A DNA stretch of 55,096 nt from CAUPWF01 sp036656615. Lineage in GTDB: Bacteria > Bacillota > Clostridia > Lachnospirales > Lachnospiraceae. Below the pieces are notes generated by a model. The model searched no databases, was not told the origin of the DNA, and worked only from the letters and a program-made list of their open reading frames with translations. Position numbers and translations under genes: made by a program. Shown in pieces: positions 44,144 through 53,726 of the stretch (the first letter of the stretch is position 1; the number at the start of each line of letters is the position of its first letter). The stretch spans positions 1 through 55,096 of the forward strand of contig JAVXHY010000013.1 of NCBI GenBank assembly GCA_036656615.1, in the 5' to 3' direction.

Positions 44144-45598
44144 CTATTCTTCTACATGCATCTGTTCCAGTATCTTTTTCTTTGTATGATATAAATTTGT
44201 GGATAAATCCACACTGACTCTATGGGGATTAAACAAACGCTTTACCTCATCCCATAAGGTATTCTTTTCTCTTTTACAATAGTCCGCTATCTCCATGACT
44301 GATGGGGACTGATAGACACATTCGCCTTTAATGAATATGGGAACCAAAAGCTCCCTCATTTTATAGGTTCCACCCCTTAAACGAGTCTTCTTCCATGTTT
44401 CAACTGGATCAAACAGCACTAAATCCTGGGTTATATCAAATGTTTCTTCTACAAAACAAATCAAATCGGCTAATAGCTTTCCCGTTGCATGATCGTAAAT
44501 CCGATATACTGTTTTATTTCCCGGATTAGTGATTTTTTCGGTATTTTCTGACAACTTTATCTTCGGAATGAATTCACCCTCTTTATTCTGAATAGCAGAC
44601 AACTTATAAACACCGCCAAAAGCGGGACAATCCTTTGAGGTAATCATGTTTGTCCCTACACCCCAGGAAGTAATGGCTGCACCTTGCATTTTTAAGTCAT
44701 GAATTAAATATTCATCTAAATCATTAGACGCTGATATTACAGCATCTTCAAATCCCGCTTCATCTAACATGGTACGCGCTTTTTTGGATAAGTATGCGAG
44801 ATCACCACTATCCAAACGTATTCCATAATTATTTAAATGAATTCCACTTGCCCTCATCTCGCTAAAGACCCGGATTGCATTTGGCACACCACATTTAATT
44901 GTATCATAAGTATCTACCAGCAGACAACAAGCATTCGGATACAAATCTGCATAGGCTTTAAAAGCGGTATATTCATCCGGATAACTCATGATCCAGCTAT
45001 GCGCATGAGTTCCTTTTACCGGCACTTGAAACATCTGACCTGCCAACACATTAGAAGTTCCTATACATCCACCAATCATAGCTGCTCTTGCACCATACAA
45101 GCCTGCATCCGGTCCCTGTGCACGACGCAGTCCAAATTCCATAATTCCATCTCCTTGTGCGGCATAAACCACTCTTGATGTCTTAGTTGCAATAAGGGAT
45201 TGATGATTTACAATATTTAACATAGCCGTTTCCACTAGCTGTGCTTCCATAATAGGTGCAACAACTTTTAACAATGGTTCTTTTGGAAAAACAACCGTTC
45301 CTTCGGTGATTGCATAAATATCTCCAGAAAAATGAAATCCTCCCAAATAATGCAAGAATTCTTCACTAAATACTTTTAAACTCCGAAGATAATCTACATC
45401 TTCATATGAGAAATTAAGATTTTTGATATATTCAATTACTTGTTCAAGTCCTGCTGCAATGGAATAGCCCGAACCACATGGATTACTTCGAAAGAAAATA
45501 TCAAACACAACAATTCCATTGTCTGGTCTGTTAAAATATCCCTGCATCATAGTTAATTCGTAGAAGTCTGTTAATAATGTTAAATTCAACTTATTCAT
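44144..45598 (-). CDS. pncB: Nicotinate phosphoribosyltransferase
   Basis: It makes nicotinate mononucleotide from nicotinate and PRPP for NAD salvage. The 484-residue protein shows LLTDFYELTMMQGYF, FFRSNPCGSGYSIAAGLEQ, GLRRAQGPDAG, GTHAHSWIMSYPDE and IRLDSGDLAYLSKKAR, all family motifs. AAAAGGAGTAAAA precedes the ATG. It lies upstream of ddl-murF and downstream of nudC, so NAD salvage and NADH turnover genes are adjacent. Confidence 0.96.
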   Translation of the reverse strand: MNKLNLTLLTDFYELTMMQGYFNRPDNGIVVFDIFFRSNPCGSGYSIAAGLEQVIEYIKNLNFSYEDVDYLRSLKVFSEEFLHYLGGFHFSGDIYAITEGTVVFPKEPLLKVVAPIMEAQLVETAMLNIVNHQSLIATKTSRVVYAAQGDGIMEFGLRRAQGPDAGLYGARAAMIGGCIGTSNVLAGQMFQVPVKGTHAHSWIMSYPDEYTAFKAYADLYPNACCLLVDTYDTIKCGVPNAIRVFSEMRASGIHLNNYGIRLDSGDLAYLSKKARTMLDEAGFEDAVISASNDLDEYLIHDLKMQGAAITSWGVGTNMITSKDCPAFGGVYKLSAIQNKEGEFIPKIKLSENTEKITNPGNKTVYRIYDHATGKLLADLICFVEETFDITQDLVLFDPVETWKKTRLRGGTYKMRELLVPIFIKGECVYQSPSVMEIADYCKREKNTLWDEVKRLFNPHRVSVDLSTNLYHTKKKILEQMHVEE

Positions 45599-45669
45599 TT
45601 TTACTCCTTTTTATCTACCCAGTATACATACTATCGTTTACAAATGTTTGAAATATTATATCATTTTTC

Positions 45670-46527
45670 TCACAAGTTTGCACTCATTTTAAAAGCCTTC
45701 ATCATGGCCGCTGTCAGGCTGATTTCATTTTCCTCATTTATTGGGATATCTGCTCGCTCTACCCATTGTGCCTCTGCCAATTCATCTGTATCAAGTGTAA
45801 TCTGATCTTCTCCATCCAAATCCGCAAAAAAACCCACTAACAAGGAATCCGAAAATGCCCATGGCTGATTACCAAAATAACGTATATTTTTAACTTTTAC
45901 ACCTACTTCTTCCATCACCTCACGACGAACCGTTCCTTCTAATGTTTCTCCGATTTCCACAAAACCAGCTATTAATGCATATTTTTTAAAAGGACGATTT
46001 GCATACCTTGTGAGCAAAATCTTATTTCCATTTGTTATGCCTACAATAATGGCCGGAGAAATCTTGGGATATTCTATTAATCCACAGTGATCACAAACTA
46101 CCGCTCGTTCTGTTGTGCTTCTTCCCATTTGGTTTTGACATCGTCCACAATACTTGTGATTAGCATACCACCGAGATAACTGGCTCCCAGTAATTCCAGC
46201 AAACGCCATAAAAGAAGGCTCTAGTGTTCGGAAGATTTGAAGGGGATATAATTCTATTTCACTATCTTCATTAGATACTTTCAAATCCCCTTCTATTAGG
46301 AAAAAATTCAATGTATCTATGGAAAATAAATACGTCAAATGATAGTTCACCTGTGGATATTTGTCTTTTATTATTTTATAAGTAAGCATCGATGGATGGC
46401 GTGTATTTTCACCCTTTCTGACTAATGCTACTTGTTGATTTTGATAGTATAGAACATAATCACTATCTTTTGGTACTTTAACATCAAACTCATTATGAAA
46501 TTGATGATTTCCTATATCTTGTAACAT
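45670..46527 (-). CDS. nudC: NAD(+)/NADH diphosphatase
   Basis: Nudix hydrolase of 285 residues cleaving NADH, or NAD caps on RNA. The zinc ribbon has four cysteines in CGRCQNQMG and VVCDHCG, followed by the NudC-specific YPKISPAIIVGI, and the Nudix box is GFVEIGETLEGTVRREVMEEVGV, with the downstream FGNQPWAFSDSLLVGF typical of NudC rather than other Nudix enzymes. It is followed by pncB and preceded by the deacylase gene. Confidence 0.95.
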   Translation of the reverse strand: MLQDIGNHQFHNEFDVKVPKDSDYVLYYQNQQVALVRKGENTRHPSMLTYKIIKDKYPQVNYHLTYLFSIDTLNFFLIEGDLKVSNEDSEIELYPLQIFRTLEPSFMAFAGITGSQLSRWYANHKYCGRCQNQMGRSTTERAVVCDHCGLIEYPKISPAIIVGITNGNKILLTRYANRPFKKYALIAGFVEIGETLEGTVRREVMEEVGVKVKNIRYFGNQPWAFSDSLLVGFFADLDGEDQITLDTDELAEAQWVERADIPINEENEISLTAAMMKAFKMSANL

Positions 46528-46544
46528 CCCTCTACCTCTTCATT

Positions 46545-47024
46545 CTATACTTCTACATCCCATCCCTTACAGACATCAACCCATTGCTCATATCCCGAAC
46601 ACATTTCTAATTCTGAAATACTTAATTCAATTGCACTGTTGCTGCTTCCACAGGCTGGGAATACCGTTGCAAACCGTTTCAAGGATTCATCTAGAAAAAC
46701 CTTAACTCCTTCTTTAATTCCGAAAGGACAGATTCCACCTACTTCGTGCCCAATAAGCTCTGGTGTCTCTTCTAACTTTAACATTTTGGCTTTTGTTTGA
46801 AATTGATTTTTAAATTTCGCATTATCTATTTTGGCATCTCCTGCCGTCATAATTAAAATTGGCACTTGATTTACCATAAATGATAACGTCTTTCCTATAC
46901 GCTGGGGTTCACAATGAAGTGCTGCTGCCGCCAAATCTACCGTTGCACTGGAAACATTAAATTCCTGTATGCGCTGTTCCATTCCCCATTTTCTAAAATG
47001 CTCTTTTGCTTTTTCAATTGCCAT
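46545..47024 (-). CDS. YbaK/ProX-type aminoacyl-tRNA deacylase
   Basis: Free-standing editing-domain protein of 159 residues. LHCEPQRIGKTLSFMVN and ILIMTAGDAKIDNAKF are the family core, VGGICPFGIKEGVKVFLDESL the substrate-binding segment, and FPACGSSNSAIELSISEL the C-terminal part. These proteins clear misacylated Cys- or Ala-tRNA(Pro). The start is ATG 47024, with GGGGAGGAAAAAA in front. The exact substrate class cannot be told. Confidence 0.9.
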   Translation of the reverse strand: MAIEKAKEHFRKWGMEQRIQEFNVSSATVDLAAAALHCEPQRIGKTLSFMVNQVPILIMTAGDAKIDNAKFKNQFQTKAKMLKLEETPELIGHEVGGICPFGIKEGVKVFLDESLKRFATVFPACGSSNSAIELSISELEMCSGYEQWVDVCKGWDVEV

Positions 47025-47063
47025 TTTTTTCCTCCCCATTTATTTCTTTTATTTATAAAATAA

Positions 47064-47129
47064 TTGATGTTTATGAATGTTATTGTATAACTACCGACCA
47101 ATTATTACAAGATAAATTCTGCATACAAT
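47064..47129 (+). promoter_or_regulatory. Candidate tandem promoters, sigma-A and sigma-E-like, of the HILNAEGEK locus
   Basis: A sigma-A-like pair TTGATG (47064-47069)/TATAAC (47086-47091) with a 16-base spacer. Further downstream, AATTATT (47100-47106), 15 bases, then CATACAAT (47122-47129), a perfect sigma-E -10 and fair -35. The leader to the ATG would be about 100 bases. Sporulation-specific control is an inference. Confidence 0.45.
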
Positions 47130-47232
47130 CTTTTGTTATTGCATATGTTGAAATACGGAATATGAAATTCATGTTGTCTGTCAATATCAATGCAATCATG
47201 ATACGCTTCCGAACAAATAGGTAAGGAGTTGT

Positions 47233-48447
47233 ATGGATATGTTTCAAATTTGCCTTATGATGCCGCTTCCATCGGAAGATCATGTATGTTATAACGGAAT
47301 GGTCTTCGATGGATACCAGTATTATTTGATTCCAAAAGGTAAAAAAAATATAGTGAAAACAGATAGTTGTTTTAAAAATATGGAGAGCATTCCTACTCGC
47401 AGAATATATACTACTATCTGCTATGATTCTAAAGAAAAATGTTTTTGGGCAGCCTCAAAGGAAAGTACAAATGAGCTTTTTAAATTATCTGATACCTTTC
47501 AGGAGATTGGGCGAATAAAGCTTGCACCGTTTCCCGGCATGATTTCCGGAATTTCTTATTGTTGCTGGGATGACTCTCTTCTTGTCTCCACTAAGAATAA
47601 GATCTTTCGTACTAATAAGTCCTGTCCTCCAAATACAAAAGAAATATGGAATTGCTCTGGCGAGGTGATTGCCGGTGTCATAAGTCTATCCCCTTGTTTT
47701 CTATATTATTATTTCTTAAAAGACCTTCAAAGAATACGCATTGTAACAGAAGATGGCTCGATTTTAGAAGAAATTGTTCCTGCTAAAGAGAAACTGACAC
47801 CTGCTAATGATTTTATAATTGAACATGTAATTTATCATGGACAGCGGGATAACTGTTATTATTTTCAGATTCTTGCAACGGAACACGGAAATCAGCAATA
47901 TTTATTAGAGGCAAAACTTGAACAAAATATATTAGGAGATTTATATCCATGCAACCATACTCTTTTTGAAAAGGACTCTGCCCCTCTTTCAGATGTCTTG
48001 GAATTAGAATCCAATCTAAATAACCTGCAATGCCAGGACTGTGCACTGACTTCTATTCCTCAGACAAAAGGAAGACGTTCTTGTGTTTCATGCAATCCTT
48101 CCTGTAACCCTTGCAAAGACTGTAGATGTGATTGCCATTTTCCTTGTAAGCCTTGTCCTAAGTATTGTAATGATGTATTAGAATCCATTGCATTGGTAGA
48201 AACATCTATTGCCCATATTTTAAACGCAGAAGGCGAAAAACTTCAAAAAGTCCTAGCTTCAACTTCTTGCATTTGCGAAATATTAGAAGTGAACAAAGAA
48301 GTCAACAAAACAATTGTTCATGTGACTCATTTAGAACATACATTATACGATAAATTAAATACTTTACTTGAATTTTATCAAAATTGCTGCACATCTTGTG
48401 AAGATGGTGCATATAATAATTGCAGAAAGGCAATCAGCCATTCATAA
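47233..48447 (+). CDS. Propeller-like protein with Cys-rich linker and HILNAEGEK domain
   Basis: Unrecognised protein of 404 residues. Residues 1-265 show about five repeat units of 40-50 residues with strand patterns (YNGMVFDGYQYYLI, YTTICYDSKEKCFWA, ISGISYCCWDDSLLVS, FIIEHVIYHGQRDN), suggestive of a beta-propeller. Residues 284-312 hold 10 cysteines in 29 residues. Residues about 313-345 carry ESIALVETSIAHILNAEGEK, nearly repeated in the next gene. There is no signal peptide. The ATG at 47233 is 4 bases after AAGGAG; ATG 47239 is an alternative. I infer a surface or spore-layer structural role; the evidence is circumstantial. Confidence 0.82.
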   Translation: MDMFQICLMMPLPSEDHVCYNGMVFDGYQYYLIPKGKKNIVKTDSCFKNMESIPTRRIYTTICYDSKEKCFWAASKESTNELFKLSDTFQEIGRIKLAPFPGMISGISYCCWDDSLLVSTKNKIFRTNKSCPPNTKEIWNCSGEVIAGVISLSPCFLYYYFLKDLQRIRIVTEDGSILEEIVPAKEKLTPANDFIIEHVIYHGQRDNCYYFQILATEHGNQQYLLEAKLEQNILGDLYPCNHTLFEKDSAPLSDVLELESNLNNLQCQDCALTSIPQTKGRRSCVSCNPSCNPCKDCRCDCHFPCKPCPKYCNDVLESIALVETSIAHILNAEGEKLQKVLASTSCICEILEVNKEVNKTIVHVTHLEHTLYDKLNTLLEFYQNCCTSCEDGAYNNCRKAISHS

Positions 48448-48469
48448 AAACCAGAAAGGAAATATTATT

Positions 48470-48736
48470 ATGTCAATGCCAGTAATTGTACCAGGAACAG
48501 TAACGAGACCACAAGCGATATCGGATTTAATTGAATCCGTTGCACTTCAGGAGACTGGATTATCTCATATCCTGAACGCGGAGGGTGAGAAAATTCAGGC
48601 TGTGGTAGCTTTAGAAGGTGTCACACCAGATCAACTGTTAGCAGTAAATACCTCTGTTCAACACACAATTGATGCTGTTACACGTTTAGATATGGTTCTT
48701 CAAAGTAAACTTGAATTATTTGCGGAAGAATTATAG
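48470..48736 (+). CDS. Small single-domain HILNAEGEK protein
   Basis: An 88-residue protein made almost entirely of the domain found at the C terminus of the preceding gene: ESVALQETGLSHILNAEGEK, followed by a helical tail (DQLLAVNTSVQHTIDAVTRL). The chosen ATG 48470 has AGAAAGGA upstream, 22 bases after the neighbour's stop, so the two genes form an operon. The short, acidic, helical make-up suggests an assembly or oligomerising role. I know no function for this domain. Confidence 0.85.
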   Translation: MSMPVIVPGTVTRPQAISDLIESVALQETGLSHILNAEGEKIQAVVALEGVTPDQLLAVNTSVQHTIDAVTRLDMVLQSKLELFAEEL

Positions 48737-48793
48737 TGTTATCCTAATTGCATAGTATTTGAAATGAGTTTCTTTACATCTTATAATTATAGG

Positions 48794-48841
48794 TCATCAA
48801 TCAAAAAGCAGATCCCAGTGGATCTGCTTTTTGATTGATGA
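48794..48841. terminator. Strong bidirectional terminator
   Basis: A 22-base perfect stem (48794-48815 with 48820-48841) around a CAGT tetraloop, with AAAAA and TTTTT tracts in its arms. It separates the HILNAEGEK operon from the convergent transporter gene. Confidence 0.88.
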
Positions 48842-48877
48842 TAGTAAATTAATTTTATAAATACTTATAACATAATA

Positions 48878-50125
48878 TTATAACGCACTCTCTGCATTTT
48901 CTACATTTATTTGGTTCTTATTATTCTTACGATTTTGTGATATTTCTGCAATCGCAGTATAAAGTACATCTGTGGAAGAGTTAATTGCTGTTTCACATGA
49001 ATCCTGAATAACACCTACAATAAATCCTACACCTACGACTTGCATAGCAATGTCATTTGGAATTCCAAATAAGCTGCAGGCAAGTGGTACTAATAATAAT
49101 GATCCACCAGCTACACCAGAAGCTCCACAAGCACTTACTGCTGATAAAACACTAAGGATAATAGCAGTTGGAATATCTACCTGAATACCAAGTGTATGAG
49201 TAGCGGCAAGTGTTAAGATGGAAATTGTAATTGCAGCACCTCCCATATTAATGGTTGCACCAAGAGGAATGGATACAGAATAAGTGTCTTTGTCCAGTCC
49301 TAATTCCTTACACAATCCCATATTAACTGGAATATTTGCAGCTGAACTTCTTGTAAAGAATGCTGTAATACCACTATCTTTTAAACATTTCAAAACCAAT
49401 GGGTATGGGTTCTTGCGAATACATATAAAAGTAATAATCGGATTTACAATTAAAGCAACAAATAACATCGTTCCTACTAAAAGCATAATCAAACGGCCAT
49501 AGCTTAACAGAACATCCAAACCTTGTTGTGAAATTGTTGTAAATACAAGTCCCATAACACCAAATGGTGCAAGATTAATAATCCATCTAACTACCTGTGA
49601 AACTGCATCTGAAATATTGGTAATTGCTGTCTTCGTTCCATCATTTGCAACTTTAAGTGCAAAGCCAAGGATAACTGCCCATGCTAGAATTCCAATGTAA
49701 TTTGCATTTGCAAGTGCGTCAACTGGATTAGATACTACATTCATTAACAAGGTATTCAAAACTTCTCCAACTCCTCCAGGAGGAGCAATATCTGTTACAC
49801 CTTTTGTTAATGTCAATGTAATTGGAAATATAAAGCTTGCTATAACAGCTACACATCCTGCTAAAAATGTACCTAGAAGATATAAGACGATAACCGTCTT
49901 CATGTTCGTCTTTTTTCCTTTTTTATGCTGTGACAGTGCCCCTATTACTAAGAAAAAAACTAGCATTGGTGCTACTGCCTTTAATGCTCCTACAAAAAGC
50001 TGTCCTAATAATGAAATTGCAGTTAGCTTTGGTACAGTTAATCCCAATATAACACCTACGATTAACCCCATAATAATTCTCTTTACTAAACTAATACTGT
50101 TCCATTTACTTACAATATTCTTCAT
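48878..50125 (-). CDS. sstT: Sodium/serine-threonine symporter (SstT-like)
   Basis: Dicarboxylate/amino acid:cation symporter of 415 residues with about eight membrane segments. FFTRSSAANIPVNMGLCKELGL, IPLGATINMGGAAITISIL and GIPNDIAMQVVGVGFIVGVIQDSCETAINSSTD match SstT rather than glutamate carriers. Likely takes up serine/threonine with sodium. The ATG at 50125 has no clear ribosome site: GGGAGAAG lies about 30 bases upstream, and no closer start exists in frame. Confidence 0.92.
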   Translation of the reverse strand: MKNIVSKWNSISLVKRIIMGLIVGVILGLTVPKLTAISLLGQLFVGALKAVAPMLVFFLVIGALSQHKKGKKTNMKTVIVLYLLGTFLAGCVAVIASFIFPITLTLTKGVTDIAPPGGVGEVLNTLLMNVVSNPVDALANANYIGILAWAVILGFALKVANDGTKTAITNISDAVSQVVRWIINLAPFGVMGLVFTTISQQGLDVLLSYGRLIMLLVGTMLFVALIVNPIITFICIRKNPYPLVLKCLKDSGITAFFTRSSAANIPVNMGLCKELGLDKDTYSVSIPLGATINMGGAAITISILTLAATHTLGIQVDIPTAIILSVLSAVSACGASGVAGGSLLLVPLACSLFGIPNDIAMQVVGVGFIVGVIQDSCETAINSSTDVLYTAIAEISQNRKNNKNQINVENAESAL

Positions 50126-50543
50126 CTGATTTTGTAAAATATTCGATATGACTATTTTACTTCTCCCTTCTTTGTCTGATAGACTTTTTTGGTGGTTTCA
50201 TTTAGTTAAGATATCTCTTTAAAAGATTATCTCATAAATCTGCTAAAATTTCCACTTTTTTTGATAAAAAATTTAAACTTTTTTTCTTTCGGTGTATTTG
50301 TCATGCATACATCATGATTATTCACAACAACTATTTCCTTGCAAGTGCTATGTTTTATGCAATTTCACGATTTTTTTATTCTTTTAAGATTTACAAATGT
50401 CCGCGTATTGAATACATGTGTATTTTTTAACAAGTCGTTTTATAAGCCTTATCTTTATACATTAGTGGTTCAATAGCCGTTGACTTTATTCTTCTAGTGT
50501 CATATAGTGATTATAATTATAAGTAACTAAAAAGGGGGGGCCT
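50126..50543. other. 418-base non-coding divergent region
   Basis: Holds the upstream sequences of sstT (minus) and the diguanylate cyclase (plus). It is AT-rich with long T-runs near 50260-50290 and small inverted repeats: CATG-N7-CATG near 50325 and AATACA-TG-TGTATT near 50407. Apart from the promoter at 50480 I see no gene and no recognisable riboswitch. Confidence 0.6.
50480..50508 (+). promoter_or_regulatory. Sigma-A promoter of the diguanylate cyclase
   Basis: -35 TTGACT (50480-50485) and -10 TATAGT (50503-50508), spacer 17. The ribosome site AAAAGGGGGGG lies just before the ATG. Confidence 0.7.
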
Positions 50544-53500
50544 ATGAAATATAAAAAATTAATAGTAAGAGGATTGTGTGTCTTCACAATTGTGTCCATT
50601 TTCATAGGTACTATCTGGAACTTTTCCTTACAATTACAGCGTGCACTAACAAGATCAACCTACCAGACACTCTCCAACGTATCTATAGATTATAACAAAG
50701 CCTTTTTAGACCGTATTTCCTATAATATAATGGCTCTAAAAGTACTTACCTCTGGCATAGCAGAAATGGAAGGCAAGACAAAAGAAGATGTCCAGCATGT
50801 TTTACAACGTGCTGTACAAGATGGGGATTTTTCCAAAATAGCTGTTTCTAACGAAGACGGTCTAAGCTATTCCAATAATGGTTTATCAACAAATATCTCA
50901 CAGCGTGACTACTTTCAAAAAGCGATGCAAGGAGAAACCATTATCAGCGAGCCACTATCTTCCATGATTAATGGTGATTCCTGTATTGTGATTGCTGTGC
51001 CTATTCATAATGATATAACCATTACCGGAGTTCTGATTGGTGTATATCCTTTAGCTACTGCCGAAAAACAATTGTTGGATTTTAGTTATTACAGTGAAGG
51101 TTATGGTTTTGTGGTAGCACCTAATGGCAGAATTATACTATCCAGTAATCATACAGACAAGTTAGCTAACGAAGCGAATCTCTTTACTTTTTTCAAAAAG
51201 GTAAAGTTTGTTGATTTTTCTATGAAGGAACTGCAAAATACCATAAAAAATGGAGAAAGTGGTAGTTTTTCATTTACGTATCATGGTGAAAGACGTTTTG
51301 TCAGTTTTACTCCCTCCACATTAAATGATTGGTATACATTTAGTCTTTCTTCTGATAAGACCATGCTACACCAAGAAAAAATTACTACACAAATTGTATT
51401 CCAACTTATATTGGGCTTGGCAATCGTAGGTGTGCTTCTACTCATATGGCTGATGCAGAGAAATCGACGTCATAATAATGCGATCTTAACGGCAAACCAA
51501 AAATATCAGTCATTGATTTCTCATATTAATGGTGGGATGATTGTAGCCATTCATTCCAAAATAGCTAAACAAACGATTGTGACCTATGTCAGCCCTGGAT
51601 TTACGGATATGACCGGTTACACACTAGAAGATATTCAGACAATTTATCATGGTTGTTATCTTGATCTAGTTCTTGATGAAGATCGTGAGACTGTGTTTGC
51701 TACATATTTAGAGCAGCTGAAACAAGGGAATACTTACCGGATGCCTTACCGGATCCATAAAAAAGATGATTCTTTCCTTTGGGTTATGGATAATGGTTAT
51801 CTTGTAGAAGACGAAGATGGCCTGCATAATCACACCATTCTTTCAGACATTACGATTATCAAACAACAGGAGGAAGAATTACGTTTAAGTGAAAATCGTT
51901 TTTCAATAGCAATCAATGCTTCTAGTGGGGCATTATTTGAAGTGGATCTTAAAAAACAGTTATATACACATTTTGAAAATGCTCCTCGAATATTTGGTAT
52001 AAATGCCGAGAAATTATTGGAAGACACCGAAAAGTTTTCCACATTGCCTCATGAGGAATATTCAGATGCTATCATTCATTACTTTTTCCATCCGGATGAT
52101 TACAGCTACGTTAAAAAAGCAATGAATAAAGTACAAATAGATAAGTCCTTAAGTTTTGAGGCTAGAGTACGTCAATTTAATAACAGCTATATTTGGTCTC
52201 GAATTGATTTGGTATTAAGCACTGATGAATTCGGCGTGCCAGCATATTTAATTGGATTTATGTCTGATATAGATCGTATAAAAAAACAGGCAGAACTTTT
52301 AGAGAATCAAGTACAAACTGATCCCATGACGGGATTGTATAATAAAGTTGCCATGGCAACCCTGGCCAATAAGATTCTCGAAGAAGACCCAACTGGACAC
52401 CATGCCTTAATTGTTTTAGATATTGATAATTTCAAAGGTATTAATGATACTTTGGGTCATGCATTCGGTGATGTTGTTTTAATAGAGGCCTGTACAAAGC
52501 TTAAGACCATGTTCCGTAGTAATGATATTGTAGGACGTATGGGTGGAGATGAATTTGCGATTCTCATGAAGAATATCCCTGATACAAATAATGTCCTCAA
52601 AAAAGTAACCGAAGTTTCCAAAGCTTTTCAACAGACTTATACCGGCAAACAAAGTAATTATACTATTTCTTGCAGTATGGGTGTTATCTTAATTAATACC
52701 AGCCATGAATCCTTTGAAGCCCTTTATCGGAAAGCAGATGCTGCTCTCTATCAGGCAAAACAAAATGGTAAAGATCAGTTTGTGCTTTACCAAGAGAAAA
52801 ATGCCACCCATTATCCAATTGAATATACAAGAACAAATGATGAAGAACTTCAAAACCTTAAAATATCTCATGATATTGCTACACATATTTTTGAATTGAT
52901 GTACACTTCCAAAGATTTTGATATCAGTATTAACATGGCTCTTGCTGCAATTGGACAACAATATCATGTTAGTAGAGTTTCTATCTTTGAAAATTCTGCT
53001 GACAATCTAACCACCAGCAATATTTATGAATGGTGCAATGATGGTATTTCTCCTGAAATATACAACTTACAAAATTTAAACATTATATCTGGATCAGAAT
53101 CTATACTAGATAGTTTTGATAAGAATGGGCTGCTTTATTGCAATGATGTTCGCGAACTTCCTCCTTATTTAAGACAGATACTAAAGTCTCAAGGAATTTT
53201 ATCTAATTTACAGGTCACTATTACAAACGATGAAAAGATATGTGGATTCATTGGTTTTGACGAGTGCAGAAAATATAGAATATGGACATCAGAAGAAATA
53301 GAAAAGCTTTCTTTCCTTGCGAAAGTTCTAAGTGTATTTTTATTCAAAAAAACTACCGAAATGGAATTATTGGAGAACCTGCATACCCGGCTCAAAATCC
53401 TAGATATTCTTCCAGATTATATTTGCGTCATCAACCCGGAAACCCATGTGCTCGAATATACGAACAACAAAATGCAAGAGCTTCTTCCTGATGCTGCACC

Positions 53501-53705
53501 TGGTGCCTTTTGCTTTACAACATTACGGGGTGGGCAAGTTGGCCCTTGTGATACTTGTCTATTAGAACGAATCAAACGTGGTGAAACTGATAACCTTAAA
53601 ATTATCAGTAAAGATAAACACACACAGCTCAATGTAAATGCTCTTTCTATCAATTGGACAAAAAGCAAAAAAATGGTCTTGCTTTATGGTATGGAGAACA
53701 CGTAA
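50544..53705 (+). CDS. Membrane diguanylate cyclase, dCache-PAS-PAS-GGDEF-GAF-PAS
   Basis: A 1053-residue sensor. A membrane segment (about 7-28), an extracellular dCache domain (30-280), a second membrane segment (about 287-308), PAS domains (about 325-440 and 450-585), the GGDEF domain (about 590-755), a GAF domain (about 780-945) and a last PAS (about 950-1053). The active site is GGDEF at 667-671, and the inhibitory RxxD site (RSND, 658-661) sits five residues before it, so the enzyme should be active and product-inhibited. The last PAS carries Cys1002 and Cys1005 (CDTC), a possible metal or redox site. No EAL domain. It precedes a MATE gene by 21 bases. Confidence 0.92.
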   Translation: MKYKKLIVRGLCVFTIVSIFIGTIWNFSLQLQRALTRSTYQTLSNVSIDYNKAFLDRISYNIMALKVLTSGIAEMEGKTKEDVQHVLQRAVQDGDFSKIAVSNEDGLSYSNNGLSTNISQRDYFQKAMQGETIISEPLSSMINGDSCIVIAVPIHNDITITGVLIGVYPLATAEKQLLDFSYYSEGYGFVVAPNGRIILSSNHTDKLANEANLFTFFKKVKFVDFSMKELQNTIKNGESGSFSFTYHGERRFVSFTPSTLNDWYTFSLSSDKTMLHQEKITTQIVFQLILGLAIVGVLLLIWLMQRNRRHNNAILTANQKYQSLISHINGGMIVAIHSKIAKQTIVTYVSPGFTDMTGYTLEDIQTIYHGCYLDLVLDEDRETVFATYLEQLKQGNTYRMPYRIHKKDDSFLWVMDNGYLVEDEDGLHNHTILSDITIIKQQEEELRLSENRFSIAINASSGALFEVDLKKQLYTHFENAPRIFGINAEKLLEDTEKFSTLPHEEYSDAIIHYFFHPDDYSYVKKAMNKVQIDKSLSFEARVRQFNNSYIWSRIDLVLSTDEFGVPAYLIGFMSDIDRIKKQAELLENQVQTDPMTGLYNKVAMATLANKILEEDPTGHHALIVLDIDNFKGINDTLGHAFGDVVLIEACTKLKTMFRSNDIVGRMGGDEFAILMKNIPDTNNVLKKVTEVSKAFQQTYTGKQSNYTISCSMGVILINTSHESFEALYRKADAALYQAKQNGKDQFVLYQEKNATHYPIEYTRTNDEELQNLKISHDIATHIFELMYTSKDFDISINMALAAIGQQYHVSRVSIFENSADNLTTSNIYEWCNDGISPEIYNLQNLNIISGSESILDSFDKNGLLYCNDVRELPPYLRQILKSQGILSNLQVTITNDEKICGFIGFDECRKYRIWTSEEIEKLSFLAKVLSVFLFKKTTEMELLENLHTRLKILDILPDYICVINPETHVLEYTNNKMQELLPDAAPGAFCFTTLRGGQVGPCDTCLLERIKRGETDNLKIISKDKHTQLNVNALSINWTKSKKMVLLYGMENT

Positions 53706-53726
53706 GATTGACAAGGGGATGATAGC

